64,000 nt of DNA from Dimorphilus gyrociliatus (lineage: Eukaryota > Annelida > Polychaeta > Dinophilidae): contig CAJFCJ010000005.1 of the NCBI GenBank assembly GCA_904063045.1, forward strand, positions 2,015,167 through 2,079,166, read 5' to 3'. A model generated the notes under the pieces. It was given only the letters and a program-made list of their open reading frames with translations. It did not search any database and was not told where the DNA came from. This document shows positions 22,706-34,500 of the stretch, piece after piece. Positions within the stretch are counted from its first letter, which is position 1. Each line of letters opens with the position of its first letter. A program made the position numbers and the translations under genes.

Positions 22706-24866
22706 TAGATATCAACAGAATTAATAAAGACATTCGATATAAGAACAGAGCGTTATACCATAGAATAGAAAGAGGAATAAAGACACGCCGAGCGAGAGGA
22801 AGAAAGATCTATTTAAAAAAAGAACAGATAAAATCTTATAAATCATTATTTTTTATGTTTTGCTCCCATTGAAAGACTTTAAACTAGTGCAATAAACTGA
22901 CTGATTTAGCAATAGATGGAAAAAAGCGAGTAATATAATAATATTCCATAAGTCTATCTGAAGTTAAAAGGAGAAAGAAATGAATAAAGAAAACAAGAAG
23001 GAAACGGCGGCAACGTAATATCAATATATAACTAGTCGAATCCGCTTTTTATGGATATACAAACGTTGGAATTTTTCTTTACACTTGAGAAGAATATATA
23101 TGATTGCGGACGTTCTTCAATAGCTTGCCCACTCGACCCTTGCAAAAATACTCTTTTCAAGCGATCATGTAAAATACACAAACGATTATGACACCATTCT
23201 CTTCTATTCAATTCGTCGTTAATATTCCTAATTGTACTTTATAAACATAAATATGTATATACAAGTATATATATGGTTTAATTATATAAATAGTCATATT
23301 TCTATTATTGATATAAAACTTCTTTCGAAATTCTTAAATCAATATGAAAAGGAGAAAGAGAAAAGCCCGAAATTTTGATGAATGCCAGTTATTTTTTTTA
23401 TAGCTTTGAAAATAGTTCTATTGAATATATTCAATCGGCATAAAAGATTACTCCATCTAACCATCTTTTCTTACATACGCTTCGACGAACTAGAGTTCTT
23501 GCTCCAGCTCATTTCCGTCATTTTAATTCGTACGTTTATTGACATAGTAATAATGGGGATTTTTTTAATTTTCCCGCAAAAAACCGATCACGTACGGCGA
23601 ATGGATAAATTCGTTGAATGCTAATAAAACGCTAAAAAGTTTAGCCTTATTGCAAACAGTATATATTACACCTATCCGAATTAGTTGGAATTAAACCGTC
23701 CTCGTGCACTCGCTTTCTCTTGCCGTTCATATATGGCTATAAACTATATATACTGTATAAATTATATATAAATTTATATATATATACTATCTATTCATTC
23801 AACTGTTTAGTTGAGAATTGATCGCTTCGGAGAGCAGATAACATAACCCCTAGTGAAAACGGTTCGCTGCTGGTTGCCTACTTGACAAACAATCGGCCGG
23901 CTAACGAGCTAAACGCCTTTGAAAACGATCTTTCGGAGACTTCAATACCAGAAAGGTCCTGACACCAGGATAATTGCCCACTCGAGGTACTAGACGGATT
24001 CTCCCGTTTCGCTCGGTTATTTCTTCAAAAAAGGAAAGGACTTTATTATATAGATACTGTTTATATAAAGAAAAAGAAAGAATGAAAGAAAAAAGGAAAG
24101 GGACTGGAGAAAATATTTTGTTTGCTTATTTCTCTATCCCTTTAAGCTGAAAAGTTAGACGTTCCTTTCCTGTTTATGAAAGCAACACCGAACAACACCT
24201 GACTCTCTACGGATTATGTTTGTAGTTATTTACCTTCCATTCGGATATGTCAATAATCCGCTGACCTTGTACCTTCCCTACCGCTTAAAATCCTCTCACG
24301 CCCTCTTCTCTATTAGCTTCTCTCCATCATCTTCTTAATGCACAGCAGCGTAGAAAGAATTTTTATTTCATAATAGTGGCGTAAGACCACCACCTGGGAC
24401 CATCCTGTTTTAATTAAACGTCATTAATCATTGTCAGTCTCTGACCAACGCTTATCGTAAAGGCATTAGGCTGCGAAACGCTTATGTAATCCGTCTAATG
24501 AAGCGATGATTCCCCTTCGTGTTTTGCCTTAGGCCTAAATACCCTATTCTAATATGCATATACAAGCTTTTGAGCATTAAAGAGAATATAAGGGCCAGTG
24601 TCTCAGTTCAATACTAATATATCGTAAAACGGACACACTATTCCAAGTATACTGTCTGACGATATATTTATTAAATAGTACAATAATGTGTGTTTTTGCA
24701 AACTGAACAGGAGACCATATTTCGAATTTCCCTTCCAAATGACTAAGGTATATTACCCCCAAAACATATCTTGAAAAAATGACTCACTCATAACAATATA
24801 TATCCTTGTCACGATACAAGAATAAGTCGTGTAAATTTCATATCATATCGATTAAGAGAGACGAAA

Positions 24867-25523
24867 ATGATTTATTCCAAATTGGATACATTTAAAGTCA
24901 TTCTGATTGTTCTAGTCGTCATAAATTTTACAGAACAATGTACTGATTGTTCTAATACAACAGCTACAACAACAGTAAAGGATACATCAAAAGGATCGTC
25001 CTCATTTGAATTCAAGTTTTATTTTATACCTATACCAATAGTACTTCTGGGAGCTGGAATATCCGGTTTGTTCTGTTGTGCAAGATGTCGAAATGAAAAA
25101 TACGGAGAAAACAAGACTCCGGATGATTATACTATGGAAAGATATAATGGACCCGATCGAAAAAACAATAAATACTCCATTCACGATGTAAAGAGGAAAC
25201 AGAAGCCACCTGTTCCGCCTCCACTAACGACAACAAGAACTTCAGACTATGAAACAGTTTATGAGACAATAAATGAAAATCAACAAGAAATCAACTCAGT
25301 ATCGGGATATTTGTCTCTTGAATCATCTACTTATCTATACCCATCGAATTCGTACGATCGTCTACAGGCTACCGGAGATATTGATAAAGAGAAAAAGACC
25401 AATGAAAATAGTGACAGTATAAGAGATGCATCGGGTATCAGAAGTTTTGCTGAAGTAACCCTTTCAAAGCCACTGTCTACCAAACAACACAACTTTTCTG
25501 ATTCTAATTCTTATAAGAATTGA
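24867..25523 (+). CDS. orphan type I membrane protein B (IPIPIV family)
   Basis: Single-exon frame of 218 residues, paralogous to the protein at 21033 and of no family I recognise. Signal peptide (about 1-24), outer segment with a cysteine pair (QCTDCS) and many Ser/Thr, one membrane segment (about 51-74) with FYFIPIPIVLLGAGI and CCARC at its inner edge, then a tail of about 145 residues. The tail has YNGPDR (GPDR shared with A), a proline run PPVPPP that suits SH3 binding, and tyrosine motifs YETV, YETI and YLSL that resemble endocytic or ITAM-type signals. AATAAA signals at 25540 and 25553 lie just past the stop and support a real, short transcript unit. The longer tail suggests signalling or trafficking, by inference only. 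Confidence 0.76.
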   Translation: MIYSKLDTFKVILIVLVVINFTEQCTDCSNTTATTTVKDTSKGSSSFEFKFYFIPIPIVLLGAGISGLFCCARCRNEKYGENKTPDDYTMERYNGPDRKNNKYSIHDVKRKQKPPVPPPLTTTRTSDYETVYETINENQQEINSVSGYLSLESSTYLYPSNSYDRLQATGDIDKEKKTNENSDSIRDASGIRSFAEVTLSKPLSTKQHNFSDSNSYKN

Positions 25524-28500
25524 AAGGAATTTCACATGTAATAAAACTGTATAATAAAAGCATTGGTATGATAGTGCCAAATTTTCCAGTTAATTTTTCA
25601 TCTTCCTCGGCTCCTCGCTTACGTTCCGTAGGCTATTTGTGCTCAAATCATTTCGGTCGAACAAACAATCATAAAAACCGTTGAAAATGCGTACACGGGG
25701 TAAAAAAGGGAAGCAAGGAGGGGGTTGTTGAAGGAAAGAAAGGGAGAAAAAAGTAGGTTACGTACCAAATATTTCTTCCAGTTATTTCACGCTTTTCGAA
25801 AATAGATTTTTTTTTATACATTGACTAGCGTATTCCGTGCGACTCGATAGGGGACTTCAACACCACCTAATCAGGGTTTTGTAGTGAAATTACAACGTTT
25901 GAAACAGTAACGGCAACCTCCTCACAAAAGGTCAAACATCTCCTCCCTTATCCCGTTATAACGGCCGTGGGGCGTTCTCTGTGATGGGGGTGCCCAAAAG
26001 AGCGTAAAAATGGGAACAGAAAAGGGATAGTGAAAAGAAAAGAAAAGAGGGCAAGAGTAAGAAAGAGTGTTTCTTATAAAATTTTCTCGCGATGATTGAA
26101 GATAAGAGAGAACGCCTGCCAAGAAGAAACACAAAACAACGCGAAACTGATATCTTCTCAATTTCCGACGCCTCGGAGACGTGCAGGGAGCGATCGGAGT
26201 TCGTTAAATAAAGAAAACTAAGGGACATGGAAAAGGGGAGTTTTTTTAGATATAGGTAAAAAGGTTTATAAAACTATTTCCATTCTATTCTTTCTCTATC
26301 CCTTTTGTAACACGACTATGCGGTTTTATATGCGTTATATATACAATTTTTTCTTTTAAATCTCGAAGCGTCGAGAAGAGTTCAAAGGGCGGCATGAAAA
26401 TTGCCCGAAGACACGCTATACATGCACCATTATATATATATAGTTTATATACAGTATATATCTGAGCCCTAAAAAAAAAGTGGATGTAAGAAGTTTGCCC
26501 GAAAGCTAGAAAAACAGTGGATTATATAAAAGAAACCAAAGCTAGGGTGAAAGGGACGACGCCTACATAAAGAGTACGAGAGAGAGAGAGGAGCCAAGGA
26601 GGGGGGAAGTGTGGGAGTCGGTGGGAGGAGTAGGTAAAAAGAGAAAAAAAGAACGGACAATTGAAGATAAAGTAAGAAAATAATAACTAGGCAGCGACTT
26701 CAATGACGAAAGTTGCCTTTGTATAAATATATATTTTATATAATTATAGACATTATCGAATAAAAATATAATGAATGTAATGGAAATTCTTTAAAGAATA
26801 AAGAAACTACTTCCAGTAAGGCGAATCGTTTTTAAATTAGCACCAATTGGGGGATGGAAACGTTTACGTTTTCCTTATTTGTTGAAAGGAAATTTTAGCG
26901 CAATTAAGCTAATTAACGGGACATTTTGATCAAGGCGGAAGATAGCTAATTTCAAACGACAACCCCGCATTTTAATTAGTCTTGTCGAAACATTATTTCT
27001 ACGAGAATTGATTAGTTTGGCCAAAAGCTATATATTTTACATTTTACGCCTTAGTTGTGCGACCTACTTTTTTTTGCCACCCTCCTTTTGTCATAGTCCT
27101 AAGAGAGAAAATGGAAGGGGTGGGTTTTGGGAAAAGAGAATATAAAGAGAAAAATGAACGTCCTTTCTATATAGACTTAAGTACGTTTAATGCTCGAACG
27201 AAGAATATTAAGGGACTAACACCTCGAGCGCGTTCTAATCTCAGCTTATAGGCCTTTTAAACGGGCGGACGCCTCCTTTTTCCTATTTTTCCTCTTTTTC
27301 CGCCTTTTCCCTCTTCACAATCCTTTGTAGACGATTATCGAAGCGTTGGTCAATCGACATCTGGAAAGAAAATTACGAACATACCGTAAAGAATGATCCT
27401 TTCAAAGAAAAAGAGTGGAAAAAAAAAGAAAAGTTACCCTTATCCCACCTATTCTCGTTCCTTTTTTATCTTAGCACATCATAATATCCGTTTACGGGCG
27501 GTCAGTCATTAGAAACTGATCGTTTATCGCTTTTCCTTTTTTATCTCATCTATTCTTAATGACGGCGTAAAGGACACTGAATGTCACGAAATTGCCCGAT
27601 TTTTTTTCTCTATTGACCATGATTAATTACCTATATTAAATTATTCCCTTAATATTTCGCCGTCATAGTTTGCGTTTCCTGAACATCGCACCTGTTGAAA
27701 ATTTAAAGACTATAGCTTCGGTATATAAAGTTTATATACTTACGTCAATATACCCATTCTCTTTCCATATTAAAGCTTATATATATATAATACCGGATTG
27801 ACCCCCCGCAAACTTAAAAAATGCGCATTCTTTTCTTTTTTCTCTCTCTCAGTCCCGTACTATACGTCGTTGAACTCGCTTAAGAAGGTGAGGATGAATG
27901 GATAGAGAAAATAGTTTGTGGCTCTGTTATAAAAAAGTCTTGTCTCGTCTTACATAACAATTGACGAAATGGTTAAACATACGTCAAAAAGTCATTAATA
28001 AAAGAAAGAAAGAGGGGTTAATACGCCTAGAGCTAATTCGACTGATAAACTTATATCCTTATAAACATATTTAACAATATTGTAAGAATGTACAACAGGA
28101 AAAACATTCCAAACTTTCCAATGAAGTATTACATAACGTCTTTTAACGCTCTAAAGTTTGAGTATAACTTTGGAAAATGCATTAGAAATTAAATTAACCT
28201 TGACGCCCTTCTTGCCTATTTTGGCAAAGGGTTAAATAAACTGGAAAGGTTATACTAAAAAACTATATATTGGCAATATTTATACGGAATATATATCTAT
28301 GCCCCTTTCGAACTTGCCACCTAGTACCTCTTGTACTTTTTCCACCCACAAACTTCCCCTCTCCCTGCCCCCTCTCTTTCTCTCTTCAACTCTATTCTCC
28401 TGCAATTAAACGAACCGTAAAATTGGCATTTTTATGCGATACTTTTTGAAAATAATATAAAACGACCAGCATTTGCAATTTTGTTTTACATGTCAAAAAC

Positions 28501-29080
28501 ATAGGGCAGCCGTCTTTAGCCTTACTCGCGTACAATAGCGAGTGACAAGTTTATTAGGTAATTAGATGAAAGGTAGCAAGATAATAAGTAGTATTAGCAG
28601 AAAACCGATATCGCTAACTGACGAACGGAACCATCTGCTACCATCCTTAACGATGTTTTATTTTAACTGGTAACGCTTTGTAAATATTGAATTATATACT
28701 TTTAGTATAAAATTGTTATGCACGTCAGGCGTCAAAACGGAGAAGGGAACCTATTGTTCGTTCTATGGCTGAAGAGTTTACATTGCTTGTTAGATGATCG
28801 TGATAGTGCATGTATTAACGGTATATGGATATAAAAAAATATATAAATAAACAACGGCCCCACGCGCGACAACGGGAGTAAGATCCTCCTTCAAATATGA
28901 CATTAAGACGTCGGAGACAATTACATCATAACATAGTTCCGAAACGGTATTGGATGACGGTGTAATTAAAGAAGCATTACGACCGATCGTCTTTAATCGA
29001 AACGTGGTCGGATGACGGACAGGTGAAACTTTTATTATAAAATAATGTAAGGGCACGTTGTCTTTCAATTCCGTTTTATT

Positions 29081-29111
<31 letters not shown>

Positions 29112-30100
29112 CCATAGCCTCCATGCCCCTTTTTCCTAATCTTAACACGCAAGCCCCCTCCCAACGGCCCGCAAGGTATGGACGTATATGTATATTTATA
29201 TATCTAGGTAGAAATATGCAAGAAAAAGAAAATATACCGCCTAAGGGTTTGTACATTGGGACACGCGTACACGAACGCGTCTGTAGCTTGTTATCGTCGC
29301 CATTAATGAACGATGTAAAAACGGCGGGAGTTCTGCAATCATCCCAGCCCTCGATTACGACCGTTTGATCGTCCGTTGGGGCAGCTGGCGCAAAAATCCT
29401 TCTCTTTCGGTGACTCGCGACCACCTCCTAAATCCAATTATATTTTAGGGTTCATTGCTCGAATCTATAAGCTCTTAGGCATCCAAGCGCACCTGACACG
29501 TTCGAAAACTACTCTAATAACTATTCTTTTATTTAGTATTCTTTTTTCTCCCTTGCTTGGTCTTAATCTTATGTAATAGAGCTTCTATTCTTTCATACCG
29601 CCAATTTGTTTCGCGCCTAGATCTTCGGTAGCGATCAGACCGCCCCGCAATTACGTAATTTTCCAACATGCCATCTGTTTGTAGGCGCCCGGCGTTAATT
29701 TTACGAAATCCATTTGTAAGAATGGCTTGAAAGAGACCGACGAACCGACTGGAGGCTCATAAAATGTCTCCTTAGAGACTCTTTCGAATTCTCCAACACT
29801 CTACCGCCAAAGGGCCTATATTTCGAATAATTAATTAGACGGGCGCTATATATTTGCCTGTGGAGAGCGCCGACAGTCGATTTCCTCTATCCATAGATGG
29901 GAGGGGTCTTCTTTGAAGACCATACATAAACCTAGTTGGAGGGTAGAATGGTAAAAGAAGTATATAGTGCCCCTGTCATTCAAAACTATAGAAAAACACA
30001 ATCGGCCAATCATCGCTCTCCCTTTCACAGTCACGTGACCCCCGGCGTTTTTCAATCATCAGTAAGGTAGAAAGCGGCGAAGACAGACGATCGTTGATCG
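25524..30100. other. gene-free stretch upstream of protocadherin A
   Basis: No supported gene. Alternating AT-rich and purine-rich sequence with a CT microsatellite at 29081-29102. From about 29640 it becomes CG-richer, with TTACGTAA at 29651 and GTCACGTGAC at 30031, which could be the promoter area of protocadherin A. Confidence 0.45.
29081..29102. repeat. (TC)n microsatellite
   Basis: Pure CT dinucleotide run. Confidence 0.9.
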
Positions 30101-31534
30101 ACCAGCTAGCCATTTTTTGTGTTCTTTTCTACAAAGTGTTATTTTTATACGAATATATTTTTTGTATATAAAACGATAACTTTTTAACAACTGAGTGGAA
30201 AATAACCTTAAAAAAAGGAAATTAAGAAGGAGAAGAGGACAAAAAGTGTATTTAATATACATCACTTTAGTGAAAAAAGTACTCAACTATTTACCTTTGC
30301 ACTTCGTCGTCAATATAAATTGAACCAAGTTGCATCTCTACTCTCTGCTTTAGAAATCTCTTAATTACCATTGTTTTTCTCTTTTTGGTAGCTTCTAATT
30401 AATATTCCGTTGATCAGGTAAGCGATATCGAATTTTTTTTTCTTTCAAACAGAATTAATACGTAAAGTATAGGTTAACATAAAACATTTTTTGCATCGAA
30501 GTAAGGTAGAATAGATAAAAAGGGATAAAACGGTTTGTCCAAGAAAGGGGGTGGACAGTAAGGCTGAATGATATAGGAGGTGTTTATAGTATATATATAA
30601 AAAAGAATGTGTATATATGTCTGTACCAATTTGTATGAATTGTATAAAGTAATAGAAAAATTAGGAAAGAGGCGTAAAGGGTGTGAATAAGGGGAGAAAG
30701 AGAATGGGAGACAGATAGAGAGAGAGAGAGAGACAGAGAAAAAGAGAGTGATTAATCAATGTCGTTTATATTCTTTAATCCTTTTAGTTAATCGCAAATA
30801 AACTTTTTGGGCCTTGTATATACATAATGTAAGTTATGTTTTAACGGAAACGCGTTATAAAGTCATTATATACCATATGTGACGGTGCACCACGTTGCTG
30901 TTTCGTCATAGAGAACATTTACCGAATGATATCAGGCTTCTGATAAATATTCATTTATTTGTTCCTTTTAGATCAGCTATATTTGTGTTGGTTGTAATTA
31001 ACCAATTAGCATATTATATATATATATAATAGTACATATATAATAATAAAGTAGTATATAACGTTCTATATAACTATTTATATATCGTAGCCTAGACTAG
31101 TTTATTTTGATCAACCACAGCTTTATAAGTAGATGTTTTGATAAGCTGGGCTTTTTGAATAAAGAAATAATTGTCGTGAAGCGCCTTACTACCCTCTGTT
31201 TTTCTTCTATCTTCTCCTTTGCGTTCATATAGAACTTCTATACAAATATCAGATAGATTTTATATGTATATTTATTCTTAAGTCAGTGAAAATTATTCTC
31301 AAAACAGACGGGAGAAGGTTCTGAGCGGGAAAAAAGTCATAATTCAAACGGAACGTCATCCAATGGCATTGAATTGAAGGAGGAGGTGGACAGGTGTAGG
31401 GAGTCTTCTATACCCATTCAAAGTGTATTCTCAGCGGCGAACGGTCCGTTAATTGATCAATTAGCGAGACACTAAGAAAATATATATTTATAATAGTGGC
31501 AGGAATCACAACCAACGAAAAAAAGAAGAATAGA
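30101..31534 (+). other. protocadherin A 5' untranslated exon(s) and leader intron
   Basis: A strong donor (GATCAG|gtaagc, exon end 30417) and an acceptor (ctcaaaacag, exon start 31308) frame a possible leader intron of 890 bases. The second exon then runs without a frame break into the protocadherin start codon at 31535. The 5' end of the first exon is not determined. A GA repeat lies inside the intron near 30717-30735. Confidence 0.4.
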
Positions 31535-34500
31535 ATGCGTATACTAATCGTTTATTTCGTTCTTACTCTAATCGTTTCGGCCGCCGACGAAGTTCAACAA
31601 ATTTATTTACACTTTACGATTGTCGAAAATCGACCGAACAATAGCCAAGTAGGGGATATTCGGTCGAAAATTGACGACCTTCGTCTATCCGACCAACTCC
31701 GATTTAACGGTCAGCCCTATTCGGATGTTATTTATGACTTGGTTCGTGTTGAGCCGACGACGGGTATTATTAGGACAAAGAAAAAGATTGATAGGGAATC
31801 TTTGCCCGGTTGTCGTAGATCAGCCATCTGTAATACGGGTATATTCGAGGTGCTAATCAAAGATATACGCAATGTCAACTTATATAATGTAAAGGTGAAT
31901 ATTACAATTTCGGACGAGAACGATGAGGCACCGGAATTTCCTCAGGATAGATTAGAATTGAAAGTTAGTGAAGAATTGCCTTCGAAGGATGTGGCAACAT
32001 TGCCTACGGCTGTCGATAACGACAGTCCTACATTCGGCGTACGAAATTACACACTACTTCATCAATCAACTTCCCAATCCAAACCATTCAAGCTGTCAAG
32101 CGTAAGTCAGACGTCAGATTTAAAATTGATGCTCAAGGACGATTTCAATCTGGATAGGGAAACTGCTCCTTTTTATAAATTGACTTTATGGGCTGACGAC
32201 GGCCTACATCGAAACAAAATGGATATTAACATTGAAGTTACGGATTTTAATGATAATGCACCAGTTTTTGATGCAATACCGTCGGCTATAAAAGTAAAAG
32301 AGAGTGTAGAACAAAATTCCGTTATCTACAAAGTTCGGGCTCAAGATAAAGATACCGGAGATAATCGTCGGATAACTTATGCGTTCGACAGCGAGACTAG
32401 ACAACAGTACGGCCATCTGTTCCACATAGATGATAACACAGGAGAAATAACGAACAAGAAGGAAATAGATAAGGAGAAGCCGTATTATACCATTCGGTTA
32501 GGAATTATCGCCACAGATAATGGTCAACCAGCTTTATCCTCTACAACAGCTGTTTTTCTCGAGATAATGGATGTAGATGATAACAAACCGGATATAATCG
32601 GAGAAAGGTCCTTCTCAATACTCGAAGAGGAGTTAGATCAATCAATAGAGTTCACAATACAAGATCAGGATTTAACAGCATTCACTAATTTTACCTGTCT
32701 AGTCGAAAAGTCATCGTCGTCATACGACAAAGTAATTTTAGAAGAAACCTTTCGAAATTCAGGACGTAATTCGGTTAATTATAAGCTAACATTTACAGAG
32801 AAAGTAGATAGAGAAGAAAGGCCTGAACTAGCAATTAGAATAACATGTATTGAGAATAATGCCGATAGAACAAGAAACACGATATCGTTGAAGGTTAAAA
32901 TAGAGGATAAGAATGACCACGAACCGAAATTTTCTAAGAATTATTATTCAACAACGTTATTTGAGAACGAAAACCCAGGGAATTTGATCACAGTTACTGC
33001 CACTGATTTGGATACTGGAAGTAATCGCAAAATTACCTACTCTATTGTGGAAGATGATGCTCAATTTTGGTTCCAAATTGATCCATTTACCGGTGTCATA
33101 GGCGTACGATACGCTTTCGATTACGAAGCTATTAGTGATCGCAATAAAAAATTTACTGTAATGGCTAAAGATGGGGGACAGGAGCCTCGTAGTTCAACCG
33201 CGACTGTTCAAATTACCATTAAGGATAAAGATGACAACGACGTGCAATTTATCACTGATACTTTTCATTTAAAAGTTTATGAAAATAGGCCTAATGGTAC
33301 AATAGTCGGCAGTATTATAGCAACGGATGCAGACTCGGACGAGTATAACAAATTTTTCTATTCGCTAAATAATAGGAACTTCCTTATCAATTCTGTGACG
33401 GGAGAGATCGTTACAAGGCAAACGTTAGACAGGGAAAGTAACGAACGCTACGTGCTTGAAGCGTTTGCAGAGTCGAAAGATCGAAATTTTCGAACGACTT
33501 GCTCAGTAATAGTAACAGTAGGAGACGAAAATGATAACAACCCTATGTGGACGTTTCCTGTTCCAGGAAATAATACATTACGTATCAGTACCGATATCAA
33601 GCCCGATACGGCTTTCGGGAAAGTAGAGGCAAAGGATTTAGATAAAGATGTCAACGGGACCGTATCATATAGGATTAAATCTGAACAGTATAAAGGATAT
33701 ATAAGGATTAACGAATCATCCGGATATTTATACGTTGTCGATGATCTAACCGCTTTCTCCAATAAATTATTGAAATTGTCAATCGAAGCTAAAGATGAGG
33801 GCCAACAATCGAATGTTAACGAAACTACACTGGAAATCGCCGTTAATCGATCAACCGTTAAAAAGGATAGCAAGAATCTGGTAATCGTTATAATCGTTGC
33901 AGTAATATCGGCTCTGCTTGCATTTGCATTGACTATAGCAATAATCTTTTTATGTCGAACGTCACCCCGAACGGATAATATCAAGACGCCGAAATCTAAC
34001 GTTCTAACAATCGATTCAGCGCATTTTGACGGAAGTTATGACAAACGACAGGCGGTAAGTTCTTTCTTCTTTTATTCTTTACCTATTAGCAATTTGAAAA
34101 GAGCACCTTTTTGGTATTAAAAAATAGCCTGTATGCAGATTAATTCTTTATTTACAATTTACGATTTCTATTTATATAAATATTTATAAATTATTTATAT
34201 ATTTAATAATATTTATCGCAAAGTTAAACTTTGTTACATTTTACAACTAAACAAAAAGATAAAACAAGTCAACTTGGTACAGATTTTACGAGTTTTATCC
34301 ATTGAAAAAAAACCCATTAAGACTTATGTTACATTGGTTGAAAAAACATTCCATTCGAACTAGTTTTCAAGAAAGAATATCCTGTTCTTTCGCTAACAAA
34401 CATATATCTATGTATTGTGTAAAGGTAATTTCAACGCGGTCAACCAGTGCAATAATTTTTGTACGAACACCCGCTCTCCCTTTAGAAATATATTTTCAAC

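Larger units (their letters stand above)
21456..24866. other. spacer between the two IPIPIV genes
   Basis: About 3.4 kb with no supported gene. Contains two plus-strand CTCF-like cores 915 bases apart (21782 and 22697) and TA-rich repeats near 23740-23790. Confidence 0.5.

Noticed and set aside
23382-23624. 80-residue hydrophobic ORF between the orphan membrane genes
   Set aside because: Lacks the IPIPIV core and any signal peptide pattern; likely chance in AT-rich DNA.
29065-29424. 119-residue minus-strand ORF and an overlapping 124-residue ORF
   Set aside because: End in a CT/GA microsatellite, no recognisable domain, and overlap in conflicting frames.
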